The notes beneath the pieces were generated by a model that worked only from the letters and a program-made list of their open reading frames with translations, was not told where the DNA came from and made no database searches. Both the position numbers and the translations under genes were made by a program. From Lunularia cruciata (lineage: Eukaryota; Streptophyta; Marchantiopsida; Lunulariales; Lunulariaceae), in the NCBI GenBank assembly GCA_948567375.1, contig OX419761.1, positions 54,438,501 through 54,502,500 of the forward strand: a stretch of DNA of 64,000 bases, given 5' to 3'. This document shows positions 1 through 11,816 of the stretch, piece after piece. How positions within the stretch are numbered: position 1 is the stretch's first letter; each line of letters starts with the position of its first letter.

Positions 1-1080
1 GTGGATAAGCTTAGTAAGCAAATCCACTTGGCACCAACCTGGGATATAGTGGATGCTCCAACCTTAGCAAAAATCTACTTTGACAATGTCTTCAAGCATC
101 ATGGAATGCCACGCGTACTCATCTCCGACCGTGATCCTCGCTTTATTGGGAAGTTTTGGCAAGCACTCTTTCAGATACTTGGCACCAAGCTTGCTTTGTC
201 CACGGCCTATCATCCTCAAATTGATGGACAAACCGAACGTGCAAATCGTACATTGGAGGATATGTTGCGTGCCTTTGTCAATGTCCATACCAATTGGGAT
301 GAATGTCTTGTCGCTATCAAATTTGCCTACAACAATTCCAAACAGGCAAGCACCGGATTCTCTCATTTCTTTCTCAATTTTGGCCAAGATCCGCTTGTTC
401 CAAATTCTCTTCTTGCTCCCTCTTCATCTCAGGTTCCTCATACTTCCACATTCTTGACCACCATATCCCAATCTCTCCAACAAGCCAAGTCTCACCTCCT
501 TGTTGCTCAGAATTGCCAAAAACAATATGCGGACCACCATCATCGTGATCTCACCTTTGAAGTCGGTGATAAAGTCATGCTATCCTCTAGTAACCTCCCT
601 CTCCCACTTGATACCCAAGTTTGTAAACTTGCCCCTAATTGGATAGGACCCTTTGATATCACCCAAATTATCTCTCCTGTTGCTTATCGTCTTGCCTTGC
701 CTTGTCACATGCGTATCCATCTTGTCTTTCATGTTTCCAAGTTGAAACCCTTTGTTCCTAACCCCTCTTCCTTTTCCTCTCGAGTCCAACCTCTTCCTCT
801 TCCTATCCCTATCAATGATCATGAGGAGTACGAAGTTGATCGTATCCTTGCACGTCGCCACATTCAACGCGGCCGTCGCCAACATACGGAGTACAAGGTC
901 CTTTGGAAAGGGTATCCCCTTCATGATGCCACCTGGGAACCTCTTTCTCACCTCCACAATGCACAGACGGCCATCCAGGAATTCGAAGCTTCACTGGCGA
1001 TGAGGACGTCACCAACTAGCGGCGGGGGAATATGTAACAATATGGAGTTTAGCGCGAAGTCAGTCAGGCTCACAAAGTAG
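1..1080 (+). CDS. Chromovirus Gag-Pol C-terminus: integrase core and chromodomain (element A, 5' end outside window)
   Basis: This open frame enters from the left edge and ends at the TAG at 1078-1080. It is the C-terminal part of a Ty3/gypsy polyprotein that inserts element cDNA into the nuclear genome. The integrase core shows the second catalytic Asp in LISDRDPRF (about residue 43) and the catalytic Glu in DGQTERANR (about residue 79). A GPY/F-like segment follows (NWIGPFDI), then a chromodomain at about residues 275-332 (EYEVDRIL, LWKGYPLHDATWEP), which in chromoviruses guides integration to marked chromatin. No stop or frameshift is seen over 359 codons, so this is the best preserved chromoviral frame in the window. 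The last 16 codons run into the 3' LTR. The upstream protease, RT and RNase H cannot be judged. Confidence 0.93.
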   Translation: MDKLSKQIHLAPTWDIVDAPTLAKIYFDNVFKHHGMPRVLISDRDPRFIGKFWQALFQILGTKLALSTAYHPQIDGQTERANRTLEDMLRAFVNVHTNWDECLVAIKFAYNNSKQASTGFSHFFLNFGQDPLVPNSLLAPSSSQVPHTSTFLTTISQSLQQAKSHLLVAQNCQKQYADHHHRDLTFEVGDKVMLSSSNLPLPLDTQVCKLAPNWIGPFDITQIISPVAYRLALPCHMRIHLVFHVSKLKPFVPNPSSFSSRVQPLPLPIPINDHEEYEVDRILARRHIQRGRRQHTEYKVLWKGYPLHDATWEPLSHLHNAQTAIQEFEASLAMRTSPTSGGGICNNMEFSAKSVRLTK

Positions 1081-1444
1081 CACATAAGACAAATTAGCCT
1101 AGAATATTCTAGAAGTATCTAGGAAGCTTCTTGGGAAGCTTCCCAGTTAGCTTAGCTTCCACCTTAAGTAAGTAGCTTCTAGAAGCTTCCAGTTAGCTTA
1201 GCTTGCATGCCAAGTAGGTGGCTTCTAGAAGGAAGCTTCTTGAGAATGCTTACTAGTTAACTTGGCTTGCACTCTAAGAAAGCGGCTTGGGAAAGCTTCT
1301 TGAGAAGCTTCTCAAGAGCTTTGTATGCTACATATAAATACCAAAGCCAAAGCTCATGCTAGGCATTCGGAGTTTTCCCTCATTCAAGTGTCCCAATGTG
1401 AGTTTCCATTCACCTATTTCTCTCCTTGGATTCGGTCTTTTACA
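1033..1444 (+). repeat. 3' LTR of chromovirus A
   Basis: The repeat starts TGTAACAATATGG directly after a purine-rich tract (1020-1030) and ends TCTTTTACA, so it has TG...CA ends. About 412 bp. The U3 part carries reiterated GAAGCTTC-rich units and a TATA box. Homologous LTRs occur at 1474, 3024, 8140, 11817, 12226 and 55636. The partner 5' LTR is outside the window, so target duplication and age cannot be read. Confidence 0.88.
1333..1340 (+). promoter_or_regulatory. TATA box in LTR A
   Basis: TATAAATA lies about 100 bp before the LTR end. The same TATAAATACCAAAGYC block is kept at the equivalent place in the LTRs of B and C and in the inverted LTR at 12226, so it probably marks the RNA polymerase II start (U3/R border) of this family. 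Confidence 0.65.
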
Positions 1445-1473
1445 ATGTTGATGGAAGAGTAGTACTTAGTATA

Positions 1474-1871
1474 TGTAAAATACAAAGGAGAGAAACAAGA
1501 GAATGAAAGGTCAGAATGGAAAATCATATTGGAAACGCTCAAGTGAGTGAAACTCTGAATGCCTAACATGAGCTTGGACTTTGGTATTTATAGTGAAGCA
1601 ACTTGAGAAGTATCTAAGGAATTTTCATGCTCAAAGTTTCCTTCTTGGAATGCAAGGTAAATTACCCAAGAAGTTGCCAAGGAAGCTTCCTTCTAAAAAT
1701 CTCCTACTTGGTGCACAAGCTAAGCTAGCTATTAACTTCATGTGCAAGTTACTTGATCCTTGGAAGGTATTAAGAAACTTCCTAAATACTTCTAGAACAT
1801 TTTTAGAACCCTTAACTATATTTGGCTTATTTTACTATCTTATTAGACTTTGCTAACTCCACATTATTACA
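1474..1871 (-). repeat. 3' LTR of chromovirus B
   Basis: On the minus strand it runs from TGTAATAATGTGGAG (ends at 1871) to TTGTATTTTACA (1474), with TG...CA ends, 398 bp. It contains an ACTATAAATACC TATA region near 1582-1593. It lies 29 bp from the end of LTR A in opposite orientation, so two related LTRs face each other tail to tail. Confidence 0.85.
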
Positions 1872-1879
1872 TATTCTCT

Positions 1880-3018
1880 CATCAATAGTTGGTGATGTCC
1901 TTGTTGCCATGGAATCTTAGAACTCTTGGTTGTTTGTGCATTGTGGAGATGAGAAAGGGGCTCCCATATGGCTTCATGAAGACAAAAGCCTTCTCCAACG
2001 GACCTTATATTCCTTATGTCATTGGTGGCCACATTGGATGTCACGACGTGCAAGTATACAATCAACTTCATATTCCTCATGGTTGTTGATAGGGGTGGGA
2101 GGAGGAGGGGTTTGCACACAAGTGGAAAAGGAAGATAGATATGAAAAAAAGGGTTTTAACTTTGAAACATGGAAGATGGGATGGGTCCGCATATGACTAA
2201 GCAAGGCAAGTCAAAAGGCAACTAGAGAAATTAAGAGCAAGTTTACAAATTTTGGTATGAAGCTAGAGAGGAAGGTTATTGGAAGAAAGCAGAACCTTAT
2301 CATCTAGTTGAAAGTTGAGATTACAAAATGTTGATCAACATATTCCTTTTGCCAATTTTAAGCAATGAGAAGATGAGACTTGGCTTGGTGTAAGGCTTTA
2401 GATAACATGGACAAGAATGTAGAAGTATGAGGAATGTGAGATGATGGGGGAGCAAGAAGGGAATCTAGAACAAGTGGGTATTGCCCAAAATTAAGGAAGA
2501 AAGGAGAAAACCCGAGTGCTTGCATGCTTGGAATTATTGTAGGTAACTTGGCAGCCATAAGACAAGTATCCCAATTGGTATGATGAACATTGATAAAGGC
2601 ACAAAGTATATCTTCTAAGGTACAATTAGCATGTTTGGTTTGCCCATCAATTTGAGGATGATAGGCCATAGACAAAGCAAGCTTAGTGCCAAGTAGCTTG
2701 AAGAGTGCTTGCCAAAATTTATTAATGAATCAAGGATCATGGTCAAAGATGAGAACCGTAGACATCCTATGGTGTTTGAAGACAATGTCAAAGTAAATCT
2801 TGGCTAGCATTGGAGCATCTATGGTATCCACGATGGGTGCCAAGTGAATTTGCTTGTTAAGTTTACCAACAAACATCACAATATTGGTATGACCTTGATC
2901 AATTTTTTTGCAAGGATTTGATGAGGTCAAGACTAACATGTTCCCATCATGCAATAAGAATGGGAAGTGGTTGAAGTAGTCCACCCGGTCTCTAGTTGTT
3001 GATCTTGTTGCATTGGCA
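1880..3018 (-). pseudogene. Integrase and chromodomain remnant of chromovirus B
   Basis: On the minus strand the region reads from a zinc-binding CQCNK motif (about 3018) through integrase core (KLNKQIHLAP, then DHDP), the YHPQIDGQTKHAN block at about 2670-2640, to a chromodomain (EEYEVDCILARRDIQ at about 2070-2030; AIWEPLSHLHNAQ at about 1960-1920). The Glu expected in the GQTER motif is Lys here, so the catalytic triad is broken. Frames switch several times and stops are present. Element A is the closest intact relative in the window. Confidence 0.8.
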
Positions 3019-3023
3019 ACTCT

Positions 3024-3444
3024 TGTAAAAGTTTTAGATTGATGAGAGAAATAAGAGAATAGAAGATCACATTGGGACACTTGAATGAGTGAAAAATCCA
3101 AATGCCTAGCATGAGCTTTGGCTTTGGTATTTATAGAGAGCATACAAGGCTATTGAGAAGCTTCTCAAGAAGCTTCCTTCTAGAAACTATCTACTTGGCA
3201 TGCAAGTTAAGCTAGTTGGAAGCTTCTAGAAGCTTCCATCTAGAAGCTACCTACTTATGGTGCAAGCCAAGCTAGCTGGGATACTTCCTAAGAAGCTTCC
3301 TCCTAGAAGTTGCCACTTGGCATGCATGTTACTCAATACTTAGAAGGTACCAAGTAGCTTCCTAGATACTTCTAGAATAGTCTCATCTAATTTGGTACTT
3401 TGTTAGCCTTGACTAACTTGTTGTTAAACTCCATATTGTTATTA
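3024..3444 (-). repeat. 3' LTR of chromovirus C
   Basis: 421 bp. On the plus strand it begins TGTAAAAG and ends just before TATTCCTCC, the complement of the polypurine tract. It differs from the 472-bp 5' LTR mainly by lacking one AAGCTT-rich unit in U3, plus point changes. Confidence 0.85.
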
Positions 3445-4810
3445 TATTCCTCCACCACTGGTTGGTGATATTATCATCACCATTGAAGCTTCAAACTCCT
3501 AGATGGCCATTTGTGCATTCTGAAGATGAGAAAGAGGCTCCTAAGTAGCATCATGAAGGGGATACTCTTTCCAAAGGACTTTGTACTCTATATGTTGTTA
3601 ACTTAGTTGAGTGTGGCAATGTGCAAGGAAACAATAAACTTCATACTCCTCATGATCATTGATAAGGATGGGAGGAAGAGGAAGTTGGACAAAAGAGGAA
3701 AAAGAAGATGGATTAGGAACAAAGGGTTTCAGCTTGGAAACATGAAAGAAAGGGTGGATGTGCATATGACAAGACAAGGCAAGTCAAGTCGATAAGCAAC
3801 ATGAGAAATGATTTGGGTGACATAAAAGGGTCTTATCCAATTGGGAGCAAGTTTATGGACTTCAGTATCAAGTGGAAGAGGTAGTTACTAGACAAGATAA
3901 TGACCTTATCACCAACTTGAATGATGAGATCACAATAATGATGGTCTGCATAATTTTTTTGGTGATTCTGAGCAACAAAGAGATGAGATTTGGCTTGTTG
4001 GAGGGATTAGGATATGGTAGTCAAGAAGGTAGAAGTATGAAGGACATGAGATGGAGGAGGAGCATGAAAGAACTCTAGAACAAGTGGATCTTGGCTAAAA
4101 TTAAGGAAGAAAGGAGAGAATTTGGTTCTTGCTTGTTTGGAAATATTGTATGCAAACTTAACAATTGCAAGACATTCATCCCAATTGGTATGGTGAATGT
4201 TGACAAAGGCACAAATCATATCCTCACAAGTGAATTTGCACATTCAATTTTTCCACCAGTTTGAGGATGATAGGTCATGGATAAAGTAAGCTTGGTGCTG
4301 AGTATCCAAAAGAGTGCTTGCCAAAAAATTTCTGATGAATTGAGGATCACGGTCAAAGTTGAGTACATGAGGCATCACATAATGCTTGAAGATATTGTTA
4401 AAGTAGATCTATGCCAATGTTGGAGCATCCATGATATCAAAGGTTGATGCTAAATGGATTTGCTTATTAAGCTTATCCACAAACACCATAATTGTTGTGT
4501 GATCTTGCTTTGTCTTGGGCAAGGATGTGATGAGATCTAAGCTCACATGTTCATATTGAGCATATGGGATGGGGAGTGGTTGAAGGAGTCCACTCAGTTT
4601 TTGGTTGTTGGCCTTGTTACATTGGCAGCTCTCACAAGATTTAACAAACTCTTGAACATCTTGTGCCATGTTGGGTCATGACTATTGGTATTGGAGGGTA
4701 CCCAAGGTCTTATCCACACCCATGTGACCAGCAATGGGTAAGTCATGGGCTTCTTGGAGACGCACAAGTCAGAGATCATCCTTAGCTGGAACATAGATCT
4801 AGTTCTCATA
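3445..4810 (-). pseudogene. Integrase and chromodomain remnant of chromovirus C
   Basis: Reading right to left, a zinc-finger segment (CESCQCNKANNQ at about 4630) and the start of the integrase core (SLDLITSLP, VFVDKLNKQIHLA) are open at 4669-4409. A core fragment with NIHHTNWDECLAIVKFAYN lies at 4243-4007. Decayed GPY-like and chromodomain sequence lies at about 3870-3480. The stretch that should hold the catalytic Glu is scrambled near 4240. It needs several frame changes to read through. Confidence 0.78.
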
Positions 4811-5040
4811 AAATAATATGCCTTCCTTGGAGGAGAAGGTGTTGTATTCCTTGTTGCATGCTACAAGATGACCCTGTACCAATTGACAAAAAGGATCTTG
4901 TTATAAAGCTATCCTAAACTTGGTTTGGACTTTGGAGTTTGCTAATATCATTGTCATTGCCGTTGTGATCAGAGGAAGAGACTTCAAATTAGGTTGTTGT
5001 GATAGGGTATCAAGGATGACATAGAACCAACTGAGTTTGT

Positions 5041-6502
5041 ACTCAAGTTTGATATCAAACAATTAAAATTTTTCTTCCCATCAATGATGTAAAATCTTCA
5101 TGTGTTCCAAATGTAATGTATACAACAAGGGCTTGTGATCACTTTGCATGATCACTTCTTTCTCCAAGAGATAATGCCTCCATATCTTGGTGGCATATAT
5201 TATTGCTAGTTGTTCTTGATCTTGACCAAAGTAGTTCCTTTCTATTGTATTTAGTTGGTGAGACACAAAGGCAATTGAATGTGACCTATTTGAGAATTCA
5301 TGCTACAACACAACTCCAATCTTAAAGTTAGAAGCATCAACACCAGCCACACAAGGTAGTTGAGGATCATATGGTTGAAGAATGGGTCATGAAGACACCA
5401 TATGTTTCACCTTTTGGAATGTTTCTTTGTGCTTGGTGGTCCATTGAAAGCTTGAGTTCTTTGCCAAGAGGTTGGTCAATGGTGTGGTCACATGAGCATA
5501 ATAGTGGATAAACCGTTGGTAATAACTTGCCATTCCAATAAATGCTCATACTTTTATAGTATTCTTTGGAGTAGGCCAATCAATAATTGTCATGATTTTC
5601 TCCTCTTCCATCTTGATCCCCAGCCAATGAATTCTTGTGACCCAAGAGGGTAACTTTCTTTTTCCAAAAGGTACATTTTCACTTCTTACAATAAAACTTC
5701 CATTAACGTAATCATCTTAGGACTTCTTGCACATGATTTGTGTGTTTTACCTCTATCTTGCTATTGATTAAAATATCATCCAAGAACACTACTATGTACC
5801 AATCCAATAGCCCCTCCAAGACTTGATGCATCTAATCCATGAAGACTATTGGAGCATTAGTGAGCCCAAAAGGCAGAAGTCTCCACACAAAATGCCCATA
5901 CCTTTTGCAAAAGGTAATCTTTTGTACATTTTCTCTATCAATAGGAATCTACCAATATCCACTTTGGAGATCCAACTTGGAGAAGTATCATGTACCACTC
6001 AATTGATCAAGCAATTCATCAATTTGAGGCAAGGGATATATGTTCTTCATTGTTTGTTTATTGAGCCATAATAATCAATACAAAAGTAAAGTCCTCCATC
6101 CTTCTTCGGAACAAATAGTATCAGTGTTTCCCAAGCAGATGTATTATGTCGTATGAAATCCTTCTCCAACAAATTTTTTAGCGTTGTTTGGAGTTCATCT
6201 AACTCCATTGGTGAGAGATAATAGATTGGCCTACTCACTAGAGTACTTCCTAACAATAACTCAATCTTGAAGAGCATACCACAATCGGAGTGTAATCCCT
6301 TAGGTAGATCATCCAAAAACACATTTATAAACTCTTGGACTATTTGATAAACCATTGCTTGATGAGGCTTTTGATCCTCTTCAGATCCTCCATGTGCAAT
6401 TTTCTTGATCCACACCATAAAAATATACTTATCTTCCTTCAAAGCTTGCTTTATAATTACTTCACTTGCAAACTTCCCACCTTGGGATTTATGTTCCTTC
6501 AA
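5041..6502 (-). pseudogene. Reverse transcriptase and RNase H remnant of chromovirus C
   Basis: The RT N-terminal part is open at 6502-6047: EFINVFLDDLPKGL, the SPMELDEL block, FVPKKDGG and FCIDYYGSIN, matching the usual start of Ty3/gypsy RT. The palm region (about 6045-5590) is readable only with frame changes. RNase H is seen at about 5266-5081 (DQEQLAIIYATKIWRHYL, QSDHKPLLY). The part would copy element RNA to cDNA in the capsid. It is inactivated by stops and frameshifts. Confidence 0.8.
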
Positions 6503-6607
6503 AGCTTGCTCTATGGTTGCTTTCTTGAAAAAATTCCCCTCTTGGGACTAACTATTCTTAGGTGTCTTACTCAAAAGTGCAAGACAACCTAATAGGAAAT
6601 TCCTACC

Positions 6608-7126
6608 TTAGTGTTGTACTTGAATTTTTTGTTGGTTCCAATCAAATAGAACCTTATAACGTTCAACCCAAGGTAGACCTAGAATAACATCATAGTGTAG
6701 AGGTGCAATTACAAACCTCATACACTCCAAATACTCCTTCCCAATCTTGAAGCTAATAGGATGCAAGGTATGGAATGCAAAAACCTTTCTATCATTTGCC
6801 ATCATCAATCTACTTCCAATTACTAGCTTGATAGAAATACTTCATTCTTTTGCTAATTTTTTAGACATGCAATTCTCTAAACTACTAAAATCAACCAAAA
6901 TCCTATAACCACAATCATTTATTATACCTTGCAAGTGAAGCAAACTTACGTAGGTCAAGCCTTCAATCCCATTAGAACTAATCAAGTTCCCAATAGATGA
7001 CTCAAAATCTCCTACTAGGATTATTTTTTTCCTCATTTCCTTGATCATTCTGCTCCACAAACTCCATTTGGGTGATTTTTTAGGATTATCCATTCTTAAG
7101 TGGACATTCAACAATGCAATTTCCAT
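6608..7126 (-). pseudogene. Aspartic protease remnant of chromovirus C
   Basis: The frame at 7126-6842 contains YRILVDFSSLENCMSKKLA, which is the position of the retroviral-type protease active site (normally D-S/T-G). Here it reads DFSS, so the catalytic motif is lost. The downstream piece 6808-6608 carries HYDVILGLPWVERYKVLFDW, the typical second conserved block (ILG-PW). A frame break separates the two. Confidence 0.78.
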
Positions 7127-7179
7127 CTAGAGACAATAAAAGAAATCACCATTTTGCAGTAATCTTTTCCTATCTAATA

Positions 7180-7950
7180 TACCAAGTGGTCTATGTTGGA
7201 TGACATCAATCTCCATTGGTGCCGGCTCTTCCACCCGTGTAATGTGTTGGAAGGTTTTGTGAAGGTCAAGGTCAAGACCAAGTTGTTGCAACCAAGGCAA
7301 CATTTGGCTCTTGCATATTCACTTCCAATTGGTTTGTGACTTCAAGCCCAACACAAATGGATCCAAGGCTTCACCATCTATTATATTTGGAATTTGCATA
7401 AGGTGTTCTAGAATTGCATGATATCGCTTTGTACAAAACCAATTTGCTTCAACTTTGCCAACTTATCTTGCATAACTTGTGTGGCATTTATTGCTTAGAA
7501 TCACCTAATTATTACACCCTTGAATTCTTCCCATGACAAGATTAGCACAACAAATTGTTGTTTAGCTTGCTCCACTTGGAATTGCCACCATAATTTTGTC
7601 GCTCTATCAATTGGCTTGAAGCTAAGAGAATCTATTTCCATTCATCTTGAAGATTTTTTGCCTTGAAATAATGTTCATAGTCAAATAAAAACTTCTCCAC
7701 TGCACTTGGGAGATTCTTGCTATCAAATACCTTGGGTTTTGGAAATTGGATTTTCTCTTCTCCTTCTCAAAATGGTGCTTTCTCTTTGTGCTCTTGTTGT
7801 TGATGGTCTTGTTCATCCGACAATCAAGTAAGGTGCTCAATTTTTTGTTGCATAGCAATGATAACCTCAAATTTTTGTTGCCATAGCTATTATTCTATCA
7901 CAATATTCCCAATTTATCTAAATTAACACATTGATGCAACACATCCACCG
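7180..7950 (-). pseudogene. Gag remnant of chromovirus C
   Basis: This stretch sits between protease and 5' LTR and aligns by eye with the gag region of element B at 10860-11490 (shared LMKSTDA-type leader text and the block around 7640-7760). The only readable piece is 7870-7622. Heavily decayed; assigned mainly by position and by similarity to B. Confidence 0.6.
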
Positions 7951-8117
7951 TTCTTCATAAGTTATAACCAAAAGTACCAAGGGTTTCTCAAACAAGGTGA
8001 TCATATTCAAGAAATTCTGCCCAAAGCATCGAGTGATGAATTGCATGAAATGACATGGACACAAAAATCCCAATGGTTTGGTGGAAATGGATTTGGTGGT
8101 CCATAAATTCTATCTAT

Positions 8118-8139
8118 CACATTTTTACTCTAGTACTAA
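8118..8139 (-). promoter_or_regulatory. Primer binding site of chromovirus C
   Basis: On the minus strand the bases directly after the 5' LTR read TTAGTACTAGAGTAAAAATG. This is a degraded form of TGGTATCAGAGC, the complement of the 3' end of plant initiator tRNA-Met. Element B has a closer match at its equivalent site. Confidence 0.65.
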
Positions 8140-8611
8140 TGCAAAGACTATGACCAAGGAGAGAAATAGGAGAATGTAAGATCATATTGGGACACTTGAA
8201 TGAGTGAAAGCTTCAAATGCCTAGCATGAGCTTTGGCTTTGGAATATATAGAGAGCATACAAGACTCTTGGCAAGCTTCTCAAGAAGCTTCCTTAAGCCA
8301 CTTTCTTGGAGTGCAAACCAAGTTAATCGGGAAGCTTTTCAAGAAGCTTCCTTCTAGAAACTATCTATTTGGTGTGCAAGTTAAGCTAGTTGGAAGCTTC
8401 TCAAAGCTACCTACTTGGGGTGCAAGCTAAGCTAGCTGGGAAGCTTCCCAAGAAGCTTTATCCTAGAAGTCACCACTTGGCATGCATGTTACTCAATACT
8501 TGGAAGGTACCAAGTAGCTTCCTAGATATTTCTAGAATATCTAGGCTAATTTGGCCTATTTGCTACTTTGTTAGCCTTGACTAACTCATTGGTAAACTCC
8601 ATATTATTACA
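8140..8611 (-). repeat. 5' LTR of chromovirus C
   Basis: 472 bp, plus-strand ends TGCAAAGAC and ATTATTACA. It has one more AAGCTT-rich U3 unit than the 3' LTR at 3024-3444. The target duplication ACTCT follows directly at 8612-8616. Confidence 0.87.
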
Positions 8612-8616
8612 ACTCT

Positions 8617-10113
8617 CATAAGATCAAACAAAATTTTGAATTTCTTGTGCCATGTTTGGCCACCATCACTAATGTGGGAGGGTACTCAAGGTTTTGTTCA
8701 ACCTAAATGACTAGTGATTGCTAATTCATAGGCTTCTTGAAGCCGTATAAGTTGGAAGTTACCCATAGTTGGAACATAGATCTAGTTCTCACAAAATAGA
8801 ATACACTCCTTGAAGGAAAAAGTTTTCTACTCCTTGTCATGCACTATAAGATGACTTTGCACCAATTGAAAGAAGAGATCCTATTGTAAAGTAGTATTCA
8901 ACTCTATGTCTACCAAGTTGGTTGACATTATGGTGATTATTGCTATCATGGGAGAATCAAGAAGAACTTTCAAATCAAGATGTCGTTATAAAGTATTGAG
9001 AATGACATTGAACTTGTTGGGTTTGTACTCAAGTTTGATGTCAAACAATTGTAGTTGTTCCTCCCATTGGTGATGTTGATGCTTCAATGTGCTCCAAATG
9101 TAAGATTTGGAGCAAAGATTTTGATCAGTTTGCATGATCACTAATTTCCACCAGAGATACTGTCTCCATAACTTTGTGGCATACACCATTGCAAGTTATT
9201 CTTGATCTTGGGTAGAATAAAAAAGTGTTGCTATGTTTAGTTGGCAAGACACAAAGGCAATGGGATGTAAGCCATTCTGAAATTCTTGTCACAACATCAC
9301 TCCAATGATATTGTTAGAAGTATCAAAATCAACCATATAAGGTAGTTGAGGTTTGTATAGTTGTAAGATGGGTTAAGAGAACACCATATGCTTCAATTCT
9401 TGACTACTGTGCTTTGTGGTCCACACAAAGTTCTCATACATGATTCATATGTTTTCCCTCCATCTTATTATAAATTAAAATATCATCCAAGAATACCGTC
9501 ACATATCAATCTAATAGCTTCTCAAACATCCAATGCATTTGATCCACGAAAACTATTAGAGCATTAATGAGCCCAAAAAGTAAAACTCTCCATTCAAATT
9601 GCGCATATCTTGTGAAAAGGCAGTCTTTTGCACATCCTATCAATGAATGGAGATTTTCCAATAACCACTTTGTAGATCCAACTTTGACAAGTAACGTGCT
9701 ACACTTAATTGATTTAACAAGTTATCAATTTGAGACAAGTGATATGCATACTTCATAGTTTGTTTATTTAAGGCTATGGCAATCAAAACGGAACAAAGTA
9801 CTCTATCCTTCTTTGGTACAAAAAGTATTGGTGCTTCCCATGGTGATGTACTATGTTGTATGAAATCCTTTTCCAAAGATATGGTCAACATTGTTAAAAG
9901 TTTCTCTAACTCCTTTGATGAGAGGTGATAGATTGGTTTGCTCGCAAGAGTACTACCTAGCAATAGCTCAATCATGAAAAGCATACCTTGATCAGAGGGT
10001 AATTCCTTTGGAAGGTCATCCATAAAAACATCCACAAACTCTTGAATTATTTGATCAACCATTGGCTTTTGATCCTCATCAAAGTTCCTTTGCATAAAAA
10101 GTTTAATCCACAC
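8617..10113 (-). pseudogene. RT, RNase H and zinc-finger start of chromovirus B
   Basis: RT N-terminus is open at 10113-9640 (EFVDVFMDDLPKELPSDQGM, SSKELEKL, FVPKKDRVL, ARYLSKLDLQSGYWKI). The motif normally read as CIDYRALN is damaged. The remaining palm region at about 9640-9400 is frame-shifted. RNase H is seen at 9189-8986 (VYATKLWRQYL, QTDQNL). The zinc-finger start (MAQEIQNFV, then a stop, then SYES) abuts the insertion of C at 8612. Confidence 0.8.
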
Positions 10114-10239
10114 TGCAAAGATATGGATATCTTCCTATAAAGCTTGCTCTATAGCTGCTATATTGACAAACTTCCCATCTTGGGATTGATTATTATTAGG
10201 TGTTTTACTAAGAGGTGTCAAAAAACCTAATTGGTAATT

Positions 10240-10640
10240 ATTACCTTGGTGTTGAACTTGAATTTGTTGTTGGGCCCAATAAAATTGAACTTTATGATAT
10301 TCAAGCTAAGGAAGACATAGAATGATGTCATAGTGTAAGGGAGTGACTATAAATCTCATGTACTTGGAATATTCCGTCTTGATCTTGAACGTAACCAATT
10401 ATGAGGTTCAAAATGTAGAACCCTTTCTACCATCCACCATTATCAAATTAGTACCCAATATTGACTTTATATGGGTGCCTAATTCCTTTGCTAATTGCAC
10501 GGACATGCAATTATCCAAACTTCTAAAATCAACCAAAATTCTACAACCATAATTGGATATCATACCTTGCAAGTGAATCAAACTTGCATAGGTCTAGCTT
10601 CTAATCCTGTTGGAACTATTCAAGTTCTTCATAAGTGGCT
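10240..10640 (-). pseudogene. Protease remnant of chromovirus B
   Basis: By position, and by similarity to 6608-7126 of element C, this is the aspartic protease region: the plus-strand text at 10255-10345 is the counterpart of the ILG-PW block, and 10490-10600 the counterpart of the active-site block. No frame longer than about 70 codons survives on the minus strand. Confidence 0.6.
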
Positions 10641-10859
10641 CAATATCTCCTACTCGGATTCTTTGTTTCCTTGATGATTGTGCTCCACAAATTCCATTTG
10701 GATAATTGGTTGGGGTTGTCCATTTCAAAATGAACATTCCATAAGGTGATATCTAATTTGGTAATAATAAAAGCAACCACCATTTTGTTGCAACTACTCT
10801 TGGTACACCATACCAAGTTGTCTTTGTTGGATGGCATCAATCTCCATTGGTGCCGGCTC

Positions 10860-11490
10860 ATCCACTAATACGTGGTGTGTTTGCACATTTTGTGGAGGTC
10901 TAGATTGAGCACAATTTGTGGTAACCAAGGAGTCAAAGCGCTTAGCTATTTACATGGCTTCTTTTATATGCATGGGTTCTTGCAATTTGGTGCGTGAGTT
11001 TAAGCTTCTCACATAATGATCCAAAGCTTCACCTTCTTGTATGTCCAAATCAACATCATGATGTTTTGGAATTGAAAAATGCAACTTCTCATTAAGCCAA
11101 TCTGCCTCAATCCTACCAATCAATCTTGTGTAGCTCGTCCAATATTCACAACTTGGAATTGCCAAATGACTACACTCTTGAAGTCTTCTCATGTTGAAAT
11201 TAGAGCAACAAATTGTCATTGAGTTTGCTCTACTTGGAATTACTATATAGTTTTTCTACTCCATATAATTGACTTGAAACCAAGAGGATTTGCCTTTAAT
11301 CATCTACAAGATTTTGGCTTCAAAATAATGTTCACAATCAAGTACAAAATTCTTTATTGCTCTTGGTAGATTCTTGCCTTCAAAGGCCTTTGATTTTGGA
11401 ATCACACTTGATCTTCTCCTTCTCAAAATGCCACTCTCTCTAAATGCTCTTATCTTTGACCCATCACAATTACTCTCTTCCAACAATCAA
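10860..11490 (-). pseudogene. Gag remnant of chromovirus B
   Basis: Two open pieces remain: 11486-11304 (IPKSKAFEGKNLPRAIKNFVLDCEHYFEA, a typical start of plant retrotransposon gag capsid) and 11219-10950 (ADWLNEKLHFSIPKHHDVDLDI). They lie in different frames. Gag would form the cytoplasmic virus-like particle. No zinc knuckle could be read with confidence. Confidence 0.7.
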
Positions 11491-11796
11491 GTAAGATGCT
11501 TGATTTGTTGTTACATAGCAATGGTAACTTCAAGCATCCTTGCCATGACTACTATTCTACTACATTACTGTCTTATAATTCTCTAAGTTAACACGTGGAT
11601 GTAACATGTCCACTGCTCTCCATAAGTTATAGGCAAAAGGATCAATGGCTCGTCAACAAGGTCAATGTATTTAGAAAATCTTGGCCAAAGTAAGAAATGA
11701 TGAATTGTTAGAAATGATGTTTTGGTAACACATGGATACAAAAATCCCATTGGTTTTGGAGAGACTGATTTGATGGTCCATATATTCCATCCATCT

Positions 11797-11816
11797 CATT
11801 CTTGCTCTGATACTAA
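11797..11816 (-). promoter_or_regulatory. Primer binding site of chromovirus B
   Basis: On the minus strand the bases directly after the LTR end read TTAGTATCAGAGCAAGAATG. Eleven of the twelve bases of TGGTATCAGAGC are kept. This identifies initiator tRNA-Met as the primer, the usual choice for plant chromoviruses. Confidence 0.8.

Larger units (their letters stand above)
3024..8611 (-). mobile_element. Chromovirus C (minus), complete with LTRs and ACTCT target duplication, nested in B
   Basis: The element is 5,588 bp with TG...CA LTRs at both ends and a perfect 5-bp duplication, ACTCT, at 3019-3023 and 8612-8616. Flanking DNA on both sides is the integrase zinc-finger region of element B, so C is younger than B. 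Internal order on the minus strand is primer site, gag, protease, RT, RNase H, integrase, chromodomain, polypurine tract. All coding parts carry stops or frameshifts and the protease active site is mutated, so it is a dead copy. Confidence 0.92.
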
